DNA of 31,614 nucleotides from Patescibacteria group bacterium (lineage in GTDB: Bacteria > Patescibacteriota > Microgenomatia > UBA1400 > PJMF01), in assembly GCA_018813375.1 (NCBI GenBank), contig JAHJBU010000099.1:1-31614 (forward strand), in the 5' to 3' direction. Under the pieces are notes generated by a model, which was not told where the DNA came from, made no database searches, and worked only from the letters and a program-made list of their open reading frames with translations. Of the stretch, positions 15,611 to 23,806 are shown in pieces. The position numbers were made by a program, and so were the translations under genes. The number at the start of each line of letters is the position of its first letter. Position 1 is the first letter of the stretch.

Positions 15611-15647
15611 TTGTACAAAATAGAAGTTGAATTTCTAATTTGTACAA
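15611..15647 (-). promoter_or_regulatory. twin TTGTACAA operators over the ATPase promoter
   Basis: TTGTACAA occurs at 15611-15618 and 15640-15647, spaced 29 bp. On the minus strand the downstream copy overlaps a TACAAT -10 box whose 17-bp spacer leads to TTAGAA. Binding there would block transcription of the 14432-15589 ATPase. The upstream copy is next to the AbiEii stop codon. Confidence 0.5.
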
Positions 15648-15649
15648 AA

Positions 15650-16345
15650 TTACTTTACCTCATCCAAATAAAACTCCAGCTTCCCTAATAATTCAGATTT
15701 CAGCTTCACCTTAACCCAATCTCTTCTTGGCCTAATTAATAATTCCCCTAGACCCACCATAGTTTGAGCTGGCTTAAAATTCTGGCGCACAAATTTAATT
15801 AAAAATCCTAAATACTGACTCAAATCTTGATTAGTCCGCTCATTAATCACCAATGGATTAGCCCTAACTCCTTTTTTTAACAAAAACCAAATATCATAAA
15901 AATCTCGGTTAGTAATACCTCTTCTTTCTGTGACAGCCACCAACTTATGAGCTAGCGCATCTTCTAGCTTCATCGTCTGAATGTCTACTCCATAAAAATT
16001 ACGCCACTCATAGCCAGTAGCCTGGCTATCACGCTTAGAAATTTCTATTTTTAAGTTATGTTGATATGTTTTATAACTCAATATAAAAATAAGCGTTTGT
16101 CTCTTTTCTCGTTCTTCCTTAATCTGACCATATTTTTTAATAATTTCATGCAATTTTTTACGCACTTGCTCTACCTTTTCAATCTCTAATAAATCAAAAT
16201 CTAAATCCACTGAAAATCTATCTAACTCTTCTAAAAAATACAGCATAGTTCCACCCTTAAACCCCAATAACTTGCCAATAGAAGACTGATAGATTTCTTG
16301 TAAGATCTCAAACATAACTTGCCGATGGTGTGCTTTATCTAACAT
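15650..16345 (-). CDS. abiEii: AbiEii-type nucleotidyltransferase toxin
   Basis: A 231-aa protein with GFKGGTMLYFL (28-38) and RFSVDLDFD (43-51), the nucleotidyltransferase core with its metal-binding Asp residues. LAHKLVAVTERRG (131-143) and NRDFYDIWFLL (146-156) complete the pattern. It overlaps the upstream AbiEi gene by 7 bp. It is shorter than the 12561 homologue and only distantly related to it, so the pairs probably arrived independently rather than by local duplication. Confidence 0.87.
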   Translation of the reverse strand: MLDKAHHRQVMFEILQEIYQSSIGKLLGFKGGTMLYFLEELDRFSVDLDFDLLEIEKVEQVRKKLHEIIKKYGQIKEEREKRQTLIFILSYKTYQHNLKIEISKRDSQATGYEWRNFYGVDIQTMKLEDALAHKLVAVTERRGITNRDFYDIWFLLKKGVRANPLVINERTNQDLSQYLGFLIKFVRQNFKPAQTMVGLGELLIRPRRDWVKVKLKSELLGKLEFYLDEVK

Positions 16346-16887
16346 AAATTTTCCACTTCTTGATAAACTCGTTTATTATAAATCTTAGCTAAATCAATCA
16401 GTTTGCTTTTGTTAATTGATTCTAAATTATCAAAATAATACCCAGGTGTAAGATATAACCTATCGCAAATTGCCCTTTCTGGTGAGGCTTGCATTACTTG
16501 TCCAAACTCAACTCCTATAGGATTGCTCAAAATTTCATTTTTTATTTGCTGGTAATGAAATTCTCTATCTGAAATCGTTTTCACTACTGTGTTATCAGAT
16601 ACTGAAAATATCATTTGACCATAATCTTGAAAAATTATCCCAGACTTAACCAGCACACTCTCTAAACTTACATAAGATGGAGTTTTAATTCTATTAGCTA
16701 ATTCCCAATAATCATACTTAGCACCATATGCGTAAATACCACTATAAACTCGTTTTAATTCGCCTTTTTTCACCATTCTACTAATTACAACTCGAGTATA
16801 ATTTTTATCATCTAGGTCAAACAATTGCTGTAGATCAGTAATAGTAAATACTGTTTTATTAGTTTTAACTAGTTTTTTTAAGTACAT
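16339..16887 (-). CDS. abiEi: AbiEi-type antitoxin
   Basis: A 182-aa protein. The N-terminus is a winged-helix-like domain (about 1-55, KNYTRVVISRMVKKGELKRV then YSGIYAYG). TPSYVSLESVLVKSGII (about 68-84) and SPERAICDRLYLTPG (about 134-148) match AbiEi proteins. It overlaps the toxin gene by 7 bp. Two perfect inverted repeats (16887-16914) lie immediately before it, fitting autoregulation. No Shine-Dalgarno sequence is present, so the message may be leaderless. Confidence 0.83.
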   Translation of the reverse strand: MYLKKLVKTNKTVFTITDLQQLFDLDDKNYTRVVISRMVKKGELKRVYSGIYAYGAKYDYWELANRIKTPSYVSLESVLVKSGIIFQDYGQMIFSVSDNTVVKTISDREFHYQQIKNEILSNPIGVEFGQVMQASPERAICDRLYLTPGYYFDNLESINKSKLIDLAKIYNKRVYQEVENLC

Positions 16888-16914
16888 ATCATCAGTATGA
16901 TATCAAAATTGATA
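16887..16914. promoter_or_regulatory. double palindrome at the second AbiEi start
   Basis: TATCAT-CAGT-ATGATA (16887-16902) and TATCAA-AA-TTGATA (16901-16914) are adjacent inverted repeats sharing a TA. They begin at the start codon, as at 14062, but with unrelated sequence, which would give each AbiE pair its own specificity. Confidence 0.6.
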
Positions 16915-16937
16915 ATAAAATCAAGACATATTTTATT

Positions 16938-18047
16938 TTAAACCCACTTCCCCACCATAAACTCCACTACATCACCCTCTCTCATCTGGTAATCCCGCCC
17001 CTCCAACCTCATCCTCCCAGCTTCTTTGACCCCTTTCCAACCCGAATATTTCACAAAATCTGCATAATCTACTACACGCGCCTTGATAAAGTTTTTCTCA
17101 AAATCAGTATGAATCACTCCCGCTGCCTCTGGCGCTAGTGCCCCTGCTTTTATTGTCCAGGCTCTAACCTCTAGCTTGCCAGCAGTCAAAAAACTCTGTA
17201 ACTGTAGCTGCTGATAAGCTTTTTTAATCAACCGTTCCAAACCACTCTCACTTACCCCCAAATCCCTCAAGTAGAGCTGTTGGTCCGCCTCAGCCAAACT
17301 ACTCAATTCACTCTCAATTTGCGCACTAATAATCACAATTTGCTCTATCTCTACCCCTAGTTTTTCGCCAAGCATCACCATCAGCTTTTGCGAATCTTTA
17401 ACCTTATCCTCATCCACATTAATCACATAAATAATTTTTTTTGCTGTTAAAAGATTTAATTCTCGCGCTACTTGCGCTTCATCATCATTTTTTACTACTT
17501 CATGAATTAACTGACCCTGCTGTGCTTTTTCTATAAACTGAGTAATAATTGACCACTTGCGTAGCTCCAGTTTGTCTTTGCTAGCTTTGGGTTCTCTTTG
17601 CTTTTCTAATGTGTCTAAATCTGCCAATAGTAACTCCGTTTCAACTGTTTCACGGTCAGTTTTTGCATTCACGCTCCCCTCTCGCAATACATTTTCATCA
17701 CTAAAATCCCGTAACACATGACAAACTAAATCTACTTCACGAATATAAGCTAAAAACTTATTTCCCAAACCCTCCCCCTCATGTGCACCTTTCACCAGGC
17801 CAGCAATATCAACAAACTCAACTGTTGCTGGCTTGATTGGTGGTAACTTATCCAAATTTTCTGCTCGCGCTATTATTTCTGCTAGTTTTTTTAATCTTTG
17901 GTCTGGAACTGGTACAACACCTACATTCGGTTCAATGGTCGCAAAAGGATAATTAGCAGCTAAAGCTAACTGTTGCTTGAGGAGAGCATTAAACAAAGTA
18001 GATTTACCCACGTTTGGCAAACCTACTATTCCAATTGATAAAGACAT
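16938..18047 (-). CDS. ychF: YchF/OLA1-family ATPase
   Basis: A universally conserved Obg-related P-loop protein that prefers ATP and binds ribosomes. Motifs: GLPNVGKSTLFN (9-20), YPFATIEPNVG (33-43), DIAGLVKGAHEGEGLGNKFL (80-99) and INVDE in place of the NKxD guanine-specificity motif. The C-terminal TGS domain starts near 300 (AWTIKAGALAPEAAGVIHTD) and ends at REGDVVEFMVGK. Its 369-aa length is normal. It lies alone in the middle of a toxin-antitoxin and ATPase island, 50 bp from an AbiEi gene and 37 bp from a DUF4143 ATPase gene. Confidence 0.96.
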   Translation of the reverse strand: MSLSIGIVGLPNVGKSTLFNALLKQQLALAANYPFATIEPNVGVVPVPDQRLKKLAEIIARAENLDKLPPIKPATVEFVDIAGLVKGAHEGEGLGNKFLAYIREVDLVCHVLRDFSDENVLREGSVNAKTDRETVETELLLADLDTLEKQREPKASKDKLELRKWSIITQFIEKAQQGQLIHEVVKNDDEAQVARELNLLTAKKIIYVINVDEDKVKDSQKLMVMLGEKLGVEIEQIVIISAQIESELSSLAEADQQLYLRDLGVSESGLERLIKKAYQQLQLQSFLTAGKLEVRAWTIKAGALAPEAAGVIHTDFEKNFIKARVVDYADFVKYSGWKGVKEAGRMRLEGRDYQMREGDVVEFMVGKWV

Positions 18048-18084
18048 AAAAAGTATTTTACACCACCAGCGACTAAATCACTGC

Positions 18085-19263
18085 TTAGATCACTGCTCCA
18101 CTCCAGAGTTGTTGCAAAAACTCCTCCCATGGTAAAATCTCTAGCTGTTGCCCAATTACCCTTGATCTTAGATCATTACTCACTACTAATGCTCTTTTAG
18201 GCTGAAATTCCTCCGCAAAAGTCTTTAACCCGCGTAAATTAGTGCTATCTACTTGACCCGTTCCTTTAACCTCTATTGCAACCTCTGCATCTCCTAAAAT
18301 AAAATCAACTTCCAACCCAGTTTTAGTCCGCCAGTAATTAATTGTAAAATCTTTTTCAGAGTAACTACTATAAGCTTTTAATTCTGTTGCGACATAATGC
18401 TCTAGGGCTTGCCCAAACTCTATCCCTTTTAACTTGGTAATTTTACGTCGCGCTATTATCCCAGCTACCCCTACGTCAAATAAATAAAACTTAGGAATTT
18501 TAGTAATTACTTTTCTATTCTGACGCTTTTTATAAGGAAGAACAAAAAATCCGACCAAAGTATCAACCAAAATCTGATAGTATTCCTTCACGGTCTTAGC
18601 ATCCACTCCCACATCTCGAGATATATTACTGTAATTTGTCATTTCACCATGAGAATAACCCATCGCTTCAAAAAAACGAGAAAAGGCAGGAATATTGCGA
18701 GTTAGTCCTTCTGCAAAAATCTCTTCTTTGAGATAATCTGTTACATAGCTTTGTAGACTGCGCTGATAATGCTCATAACCATAGTGGGCTGGGAGTGTTC
18801 CTTGATTAAGAATATTAAATAGATTAACTTGAGGCAATTCTGGATAAACTAAAGGGAACATTTCAAACCTCCAAGCACGACCGCCAAGTAAGTTGGCATG
18901 ACCCCTCTTAACTTTACGCGCACTAGAACCACATAAAATAAAACTTAAACCTTTATTTTCAATCAGCCAATGAACTTCATCGAGTAAAGCCGGCACTTTT
19001 TGCACCTCATCTATAATAATTGGTTGCTTAAGCTTCTCCAAGCTTTGGGCTAGTAACTCTTCTCTAAGCAAACTTGGTTTTTTAGTAAGTTGTAAAAAAA
19101 GATCTGATTTTAGCAAATCATAAACGATGCTACTTGAAAAATTACTCTTAAGAAAAGTAGATTTACCTACTTTTCTTGGACCCCACAAAAAAGCTGATTG
19201 ACCAGGAGGCAAACTTATATGTAATAAACGCTTGATTTGAGTGTGCTGATGTTGTGATTTCAT
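18085..19263 (-). CDS. AAA_14/DUF4143-type ATPase
   Basis: Full-length 392-aa family member. Walker A is GPRKVGKST (28-36), Walker B PIIIDEVQK (81-89), CGSSARK (111-117) a sensor-like motif, and the nuclease-like pair is YWRTKTGLEVDFIL (310-323) with IEVKGT (330-335). The end (LPWEEFLQQLW) is the closest relative of the remnant at 12149-12548, identical over 20 residues in the middle region. It follows the Fic gene on the same strand by about 70 bp, so the two may be cotranscribed. Confidence 0.92.
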   Translation of the reverse strand: MKSQHQHTQIKRLLHISLPPGQSAFLWGPRKVGKSTFLKSNFSSSIVYDLLKSDLFLQLTKKPSLLREELLAQSLEKLKQPIIIDEVQKVPALLDEVHWLIENKGLSFILCGSSARKVKRGHANLLGGRAWRFEMFPLVYPELPQVNLFNILNQGTLPAHYGYEHYQRSLQSYVTDYLKEEIFAEGLTRNIPAFSRFFEAMGYSHGEMTNYSNISRDVGVDAKTVKEYYQILVDTLVGFFVLPYKKRQNRKVITKIPKFYLFDVGVAGIIARRKITKLKGIEFGQALEHYVATELKAYSSYSEKDFTINYWRTKTGLEVDFILGDAEVAIEVKGTGQVDSTNLRGLKTFAEEFQPKRALVVSNDLRSRVIGQQLEILPWEEFLQQLWSGAVI

Positions 19264-19332
19264 TTAAACTTTTCTGGAACGTATTCCCTTTTTAGCTTAC
19301 TAAAACGTAATATACTACAAAAAAGTCAAATT

Positions 19333-20574
19333 TTACACCACCAACCGGTACTCATCGGGAACAAAGCTAAGCTTCTCTAAAACCAATCCCAACCACTGTT
19401 GATACAATCCTTCTTCTCTCAAATCTAAATCTAGACTATAGAAAACATTCTTTCCTGAGGATCTTTTTCGCAGCCAGCCTTCCTCAACCAGTTTTTTTAA
19501 ATAAGTAGCTAGAGTTTGCCGAGCCATCTTGCCACGAGTTTTTCTGGTCAAAGATTTAAAATTTAGCTCCTTGCGTTTAACCAGCCACTTAATAATCTGC
19601 TGCTCTTTTTCTCCTAAATCTCCCTGCTTCACAGCTCTAGACCGCAGAGACTCAATGCTGGTCTTAAGTACACCTAAAATAGATAAGACTCCTGCCTCTA
19701 AAGTTAAATTAGTGAAATAATTTAAGTGACGCTTTTTAAGTGAATTCAATAAATGCTTGTAATAACGATCTTTTTGCTGATGGTAGTAGTAAGAAAGACT
19801 ATACAAATTTTGCTGATTAAAACCAGCCAAACGCCACAGCAAATGCTCTAAAATCCGGCAAACTCGCTTATTACCATTATTAAAAGGATGGACGGCATAA
19901 AGTGCAGTATGGAAAACCCCCATCTTACTTGGTTCTAGACCCTCTTTCACCCAAGTTAACAACTGCCCCACTAGTGATGGAACATCCTCATGCAAGGCAG
20001 GTTGATATCCTCCTACTCTAATCTGATCGTTGTCTCTCCACGCACCAGCCTTATAGACATCAAACCCAGATAAATAATCAGCAAAAATATCCAAGCCCCG
20101 AGTTAAACGAGCATGTAAGTCCAAAATAAATTTTTCATCAAGCTGCTCTAACTTGATCTCCAGACTACTTACATAACGAAAAGTTTTAGCAATATTAAAA
20201 AATTCTAACTTTTCGTAATCTTTATAAGTAAGCTTTTTCTTAGCACGCAATTTATCACCAATAAAATTTAGCTCTAGCTGAGATAAAACCAATTTATAAA
20301 CCTGCTGTGCTTCCATGAGCGTCAGACTAGAATTTTCTGCTTTAGAAATAGCAAAAGATGCTAAAAGCTCATTTTTAGACAATAAATTCTGCTCAATTTC
20401 TGGGTTTAAAAAAGCCCGCTCATAATTAGCTAACTCTTGATCTAACTGGCGTAAGTCTTGATCTAAAATAGTTAAATTAGCTGGCACTAAAATGAAACTA
20501 GCCAAAAAACTATCCGATTGAGCTTTATTTTTAAAAGGTTGGGTAATATGCTGGATAATCTGAGCGTGCATCAT
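19333..20574 (-). CDS. Fic-domain protein with a C-terminal winged helix
   Basis: A 413-aa Fic protein. Fic enzymes transfer AMP or related groups to target proteins. The core motif reads HPFNNGNKRVCR (229-240): the catalytic His229, the anion-hole GN and the Arg residues are present, but the usual acidic metal-binding residue is Asn233. The N-terminal region (about 30-100) contains NSSLTLMEAQQ at the place of the inhibitory helix of class II Fic proteins, although the exact (S/T)xxxE pattern is not met. The C-terminus (about 322-380) is a winged-helix-like domain ending RSSGKNVFYSL, which could bind its own promoter. Five phased direct repeats lie directly upstream (20576-20630). Confidence 0.9.
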   Translation of the reverse strand: MMHAQIIQHITQPFKNKAQSDSFLASFILVPANLTILDQDLRQLDQELANYERAFLNPEIEQNLLSKNELLASFAISKAENSSLTLMEAQQVYKLVLSQLELNFIGDKLRAKKKLTYKDYEKLEFFNIAKTFRYVSSLEIKLEQLDEKFILDLHARLTRGLDIFADYLSGFDVYKAGAWRDNDQIRVGGYQPALHEDVPSLVGQLLTWVKEGLEPSKMGVFHTALYAVHPFNNGNKRVCRILEHLLWRLAGFNQQNLYSLSYYYHQQKDRYYKHLLNSLKKRHLNYFTNLTLEAGVLSILGVLKTSIESLRSRAVKQGDLGEKEQQIIKWLVKRKELNFKSLTRKTRGKMARQTLATYLKKLVEEGWLRKRSSGKNVFYSLDLDLREEGLYQQWLGLVLEKLSFVPDEYRLVV

Positions 20575-20575
20575 G

Positions 20576-20630
20576 AGTCTAATTTTAGTCTAACTACGAG
20601 TCTAATGTCAAGTCTAATTACAGGTCTAAT
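20576..20630. repeat. five helically phased AGTCTAAT direct repeats upstream of fic
   Basis: AGTCTAA(T/C) or GGTCTAAT starts at 20576, 20587, 20599, 20611 and 20623, a period of 11-12 bp. The array fills the whole 51-bp gap between the Fic start and the AbiEii stop, and its last copy contains that TAG. Direct repeats at one-turn spacing place all sites on the same DNA face, as in iteron-like or multimeric repressor operators. Confidence 0.8.
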
Positions 20631-21423
20631 CTGAGCCCAACGTCTGCTTAATAACTTGAGGGAAAAAATCAAGCTTTCTAACCTCCGCTTCATTAAATAA
20701 AAATGGTCTAAGTCTTTTTTTCATCTGCATAGTTACACCTACCTCTGCCAATCTTTCATCAACATTAACAAATAACTGCCTAAATCCCAACTCCTTAATT
20801 TTCTTAAAATCAAATAACTCTGGTTGTTGACCAAAAATCCAAACTATATCATACATATCTCTAGGCTGAATTTGCTTGCGCCCAACATAAGCAGTTAGTT
20901 TTTGACGCAGAATTTCACTGAATTGGTTAGTCACCACCTGTTCTACAAAACCATATTTATTCATCAAGACCACTTTCGTTTTTAGTTGCCAATGATCATT
21001 GTAGTCAACCTTAATCATTAACTTTTCTTTAGGATTAGTAGTAATTTTTAAATCATATAAAAGATTGGGGAACTTAAGTGTAAAATAAGTTTTCTTGCCT
21101 TTAGCTACTGATTTAAACTCAAGCTGGATATTTTCTAACAGAAAACCATTAACCACTGCTTGGACTATTTTTTCTACCTCAATTTGTTTTAATCCATGAT
21201 TATCAAAATCTAAATCTTCTGAAAAACGGGGAATGTCTCGCAGCAACCTCAGGCTAGTCCCACCAATAAAAACCATTTTTTTTGCAGCTGGTTGGGAATA
21301 AAAATCAGCAATAAATTTAGACTGTAAATATTCACGAATAATACCCCGCTTTTTGGTCAGTGGCATTTTCATTTTTTCAGCAAAAGATAAAATTTGCTCA
21401 AAATTAGCTACTAAATTAGTCAT
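20626..21423 (-). CDS. abiEii: AbiEii-type nucleotidyltransferase toxin
   Basis: A 265-aa protein with FIGGTSLRLL (52-61), RFSEDLDFD (66-74), an internal strand DLKITTN, and LRQKLTAYVGRKQIQPRDMY (172-191), followed by DIVWIF. These are the core of the family. The ATG overlaps the AbiEi stop codon as ATGA. It ends inside the repeat array that precedes fic, so its message may run on into fic and the ATPase. Confidence 0.88.
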   Translation of the reverse strand: MTNLVANFEQILSFAEKMKMPLTKKRGIIREYLQSKFIADFYSQPAAKKMVFIGGTSLRLLRDIPRFSEDLDFDNHGLKQIEVEKIVQAVVNGFLLENIQLEFKSVAKGKKTYFTLKFPNLLYDLKITTNPKEKLMIKVDYNDHWQLKTKVVLMNKYGFVEQVVTNQFSEILRQKLTAYVGRKQIQPRDMYDIVWIFGQQPELFDFKKIKELGFRQLFVNVDERLAEVGVTMQMKKRLRPFLFNEAEVRKLDFFPQVIKQTLGSD

Positions 21424-21998
21424 AATTGCTCCTTAGTAATATTTTGTACCCAGGCAGGAAACTCTCTAGCATACTTAAATAAAAGTCTTCGATCAATTTC
21501 TGATAAATCCACTCGAAATGATGATAAATCCTTTACCCGTCGGACGTAAATATAATCCAGAAGTGCTTTTTCAGGCTTAGCTAAATGATAAAACAACCAA
21601 GAGTTACTATCTTGTAGTTTATTATATCCAAAAAATAATGTCGACTGAATTTTGCTGTATAAAAATATGCCTTCTCCGGTATTAAGTTTTTTAGTTGTAA
21701 TTGGAGTCACACTTGTCACCTGCATGACCTCTTCTGGAATCATCCCGTAAACATGTAGCGCTGACTCTAAACTAATATATGATGGTTGGTACATTAAAGT
21801 AGCAAGAGTAAATTCGTCGATTTCCCGTTCTAAAAAACGAAAAAGTCCTTTTTTAATCCTAACTAAGTCTCCTCGTTTAACCATTCGTGCAAGCGCAATA
21901 TTAATCTGATATGGCTTTTCATTACAAAAAAGCTTTTGTACCTGATGCGTGAAAAAAGCTGGCGTAAGAATAGTATTTTGTAACTTTCGTAATGTCAT
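21420..21998 (-). CDS. abiEi: AbiEi-type antitoxin
   Basis: A 192-aa AbiEi protein from the ATG at 21998; a TTG two codons upstream is less likely. The N-terminal winged helix (about 1-55) ends VRIKKGLFRFL. QPSYISLESALHVYGMIPEE (about 71-90) and AKPEKALLDYIYVRR (about 140-154) are clear family segments. It overlaps the toxin gene by 4 bp. A perfect 20-bp palindrome sits at 22007-22026 and paired TGATG-N6-CATCA sites at 22049-22084. Confidence 0.88.
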   Translation of the reverse strand: MTLRKLQNTILTPAFFTHQVQKLFCNEKPYQINIALARMVKRGDLVRIKKGLFRFLEREIDEFTLATLMYQPSYISLESALHVYGMIPEEVMQVTSVTPITTKKLNTGEGIFLYSKIQSTLFFGYNKLQDSNSWLFYHLAKPEKALLDYIYVRRVKDLSSFRVDLSEIDRRLLFKYAREFPAWVQNITKEQL

Positions 21999-22006
21999 TA
22001 ACAATA

Positions 22007-22026
22007 AATATACATTAATGTATATT
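22007..22026. promoter_or_regulatory. perfect 20-bp palindrome before AbiEi
   Basis: AATATACATT followed by AATGTATATT is fully self-complementary and lies eight bases upstream of the AbiEi ATG. The position matches an AbiEi autoregulatory site. Confidence 0.7.
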
Positions 22027-22048
22027 ATCTGTCAATAGCTTTTAACTT

Positions 22049-22084
22049 TGATGATTTTACATCAAATATGATGAGATTACATCA
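22049..22084. promoter_or_regulatory. paired TGATG-N6-CATCA sites
   Basis: TGATGATTTTACATCA (22049-22064) and TGATGAGATTACATCA (22069-22084) are 20 bp apart, the same arrangement as at 1-36 and 25383-25418, but outside the 79-bp repeat. This shows that the paired sites are maintained independently of the repeat. They may control the AbiE operon. Confidence 0.6.
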
Positions 22085-22301
22085 AAACTAACCAGAGTGA
22101 TTTTGGTGTATATAATTTGTTGGCTGGTAAGATAATTACTTGCCTGGTGTATCCACTTAAAAACTGTTCTGAATACAGAAATTTTTTTATTGTCAAAAAA
22201 GTAACTCAAACAACTACATCAACTCATCACAAATTACCCGAAATGTGTAGGCGAGTCAGCTTTTAATTCCAAAACAGGTTAAAAATAACACCTTCCAGAA
22301 T
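22085..22301. other. gap between the AbiEi operator and the XRE gene
   Basis: I see no gene here. TTCTG-AATA-CAGAA (about 22167-22180) is a small inverted repeat. A minus-strand TTGACA occurs near 22192-22197 without a good -10 at the right distance. Confidence 0.5.
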
Positions 22302-22607
22302 CTAAACCCGATACCCTTTTTCTCTTAATGCTTTCTTAATCTCTGACAGCTCTTTCTCTATTTTTTTAATCTTAATCGCAAAATCAATCTCCTCTGCCCC
22401 TTCTTCATCAATAAAATAAGTCACTGGTCTGCCAGTAGCCTGGCCAATATCTCTTAATACCTCTATTCTAGGCTGAGCTCGTCCTACTTCATAAGTACTA
22501 ACTGCTTTATCAGATAACTGAAGTTGATTAGCCAATTCCTTCTGACTTAAACCCGCTTCTGTCCTGGCGTAGCGAATTTTTTGACCAACACTTAATTTTT
22601 TCTTCAT
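22302..22607 (-). CDS. XRE-family transcriptional regulator
   Basis: A 101-aa protein with a Cro/CI-type helix-turn-helix at about 7-60 (IRYARTEAGLSQKELANQLQ, then LSDKAVSTYEVGRAQPRIEV). The C-terminal 30 residues form a short coiled coil (IKKIEKELSEIKKALREKG) likely used for dimerisation. AAGGA lies seven bases before the ATG. It is divergent from the 134-aa gene at 22677, and a strong palindrome lies in the 69-bp gap, suggesting autoregulation and control of the neighbour. Confidence 0.88.
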   Translation of the reverse strand: MKKKLSVGQKIRYARTEAGLSQKELANQLQLSDKAVSTYEVGRAQPRIEVLRDIGQATGRPVTYFIDEEGAEEIDFAIKIKKIEKELSEIKKALREKGYRV

Positions 22608-22641
22608 ACTTGGGTCCTTGACTCCTCTTGTGCCGGATCGT

Positions 22642-22670
22642 ATTCTAATTAGAGTAGAATTAACTCTAAT
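22642..22670. promoter_or_regulatory. overlapping palindromes between divergent genes (XRE operator candidate)
   Basis: ATTAGAGT (22648-22655) and ACTCTAAT (22663-22670) form an 8-7-8 repeat, and ATTCTA/TAGAAT (22642-22660) a second one shifted along it. The region ends six bases before the ATG at 22677, so it must overlap the promoter of that gene. Confidence 0.7.
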
Positions 22671-22676
22671 AAATAC

Positions 22677-23081
22677 ATGTCCATTCTAAAACTTAATAGT
22701 ATCTTGATTGTAGAACCAAAGCCAGACCTAGCTGATCTCTACAATTTTTTACCTCAAGATAGCCACACTCTTCATATTACGTCAACGGGGCGGGCGACTC
22801 AATACCTACGGGATAAAACTCCAGATTTAGTCATTATTAGTGCCAGCTATTCCCCTGTACAAATTTTTCACATGTTAGAGACACTTAAAGAATGCTCTAG
22901 CTCCAGCATGTACCTGATTCCTCTTATCTTTTCTATTGACCTTGATCATAAAACTAGTTTTATCCCTGGCACCTACTGGGGTAAAAAACTAGGGATAATT
23001 AATAGTTTAAGTTCTAAAAAAGAGGTTGAGCTAGTTTTAGCAAGAATCTGCCAAGAACAAAAAAGCTTTGGCTATAACTAA
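22677..23081 (+). CDS. receiver-like (CheY-fold) protein lacking the phospho-acceptor Asp
   Basis: 134 aa. ILIVEPKPDLADLYNFL (about 9-25) is the first strand and acidic corner of a response-regulator receiver, and STGRATQYLRDKTPDLVIIS (about 36-55) follows the family pattern. The residue that should be the phosphorylated Asp is Ser in DLVIISASYSP. A Lys (WGKKLG, about 101-106) may correspond to the conserved Lys. It is probably a pseudo-receiver that works without phosphorylation. The message is probably leaderless, since the operator ends six bases before the ATG. No kinase is encoded nearby. Confidence 0.6.
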   Translation: MSILKLNSILIVEPKPDLADLYNFLPQDSHTLHITSTGRATQYLRDKTPDLVIISASYSPVQIFHMLETLKECSSSSMYLIPLIFSIDLDHKTSFIPGTYWGKKLGIINSLSSKKEVELVLARICQEQKSFGYN

Positions 23082-23140
23082 CAGCCAATTGCTCTACATT
23101 TCCTACACTTCTGGTAATCATGGTGTGTTTTACTGCTTAC

Positions 23141-23806
23141 ATGCCTTTAACTATTCATCAAATTCCCAAAACCAAGCGCCCCAGAGAGCGTTTGTTAAAA
23201 ACAGGTCCACAAAACCTAACTCAAGCTGAGTTACTAGCAGTCATTTTGGGCTCTGGAACTAGCAGACGCAATGTCCTCTCTTTAGCTAAACAAATTATGA
23301 CTAAACTAGGCTCCAGTCTAATTGCTGCGACCCCCAAGCAACTCACGCTGATCCACGGGATTGGCCCTGTTCAAGCCAGTAAAATTATTGCCACACTAGA
23401 GTTTGGCAAACGCACCTTTAGTGAAAAACTCAAACCTAGATTGTTAAAACCAGAAGATGTGTTGCGTGAGGTTGGTGAGATCCGCACCAGCCACCGCGAA
23501 CAACTCATTGGGTTGTACCTCAATGCCCGCTATGAACTACTAGCTAAAGAAGTATTAGCAATTGGCAGTGTTAATACTCACAGCATTGAGCCTAGAGATA
23601 TTTTTGCTCCAGCTGTTAAACTCCCCTGTCGTAGCCTCATTCTGGCCCACAACCATCCTTCTGGTGACCCTCAGCCTAGCCATGACGACATTACTACCAC
23701 TTCTAGGCTTAAAAAAGCTGGTGAACTATTAGGAATTAACCTGCTAGACCATTTAGTTGTGACAAAAGATAGTTATTTGTCTTTTCAACAAGAAAGACTA
23801 CTGTAG
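23141..23806 (+). CDS. radC: RadC-family JAB/MPN protein
   Basis: RadC family; the precise role is uncertain, although the family is often found near recombination and defence genes. The N-terminal UPF0758 helical domain starts MPLTIHQIPKTKRPRERLLK and includes a helix-hairpin-helix-like IHGIGPVQASKI (about 71-82). The JAB metal site is AHNHPSGDPQPSHDD, with His170, His172, Ser180 and Asp183. The ATG at 23141 is chosen because family members begin shortly before the RPRERLL motif; an ATG at 23120 would add seven residues. The 3' end overlaps the convergent cysS by nine bases. Confidence 0.93.
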   Translation: MPLTIHQIPKTKRPRERLLKTGPQNLTQAELLAVILGSGTSRRNVLSLAKQIMTKLGSSLIAATPKQLTLIHGIGPVQASKIIATLEFGKRTFSEKLKPRLLKPEDVLREVGEIRTSHREQLIGLYLNARYELLAKEVLAIGSVNTHSIEPRDIFAPAVKLPCRSLILAHNHPSGDPQPSHDDITTTSRLKKAGELLGINLLDHLVVTKDSYLSFQQERLL

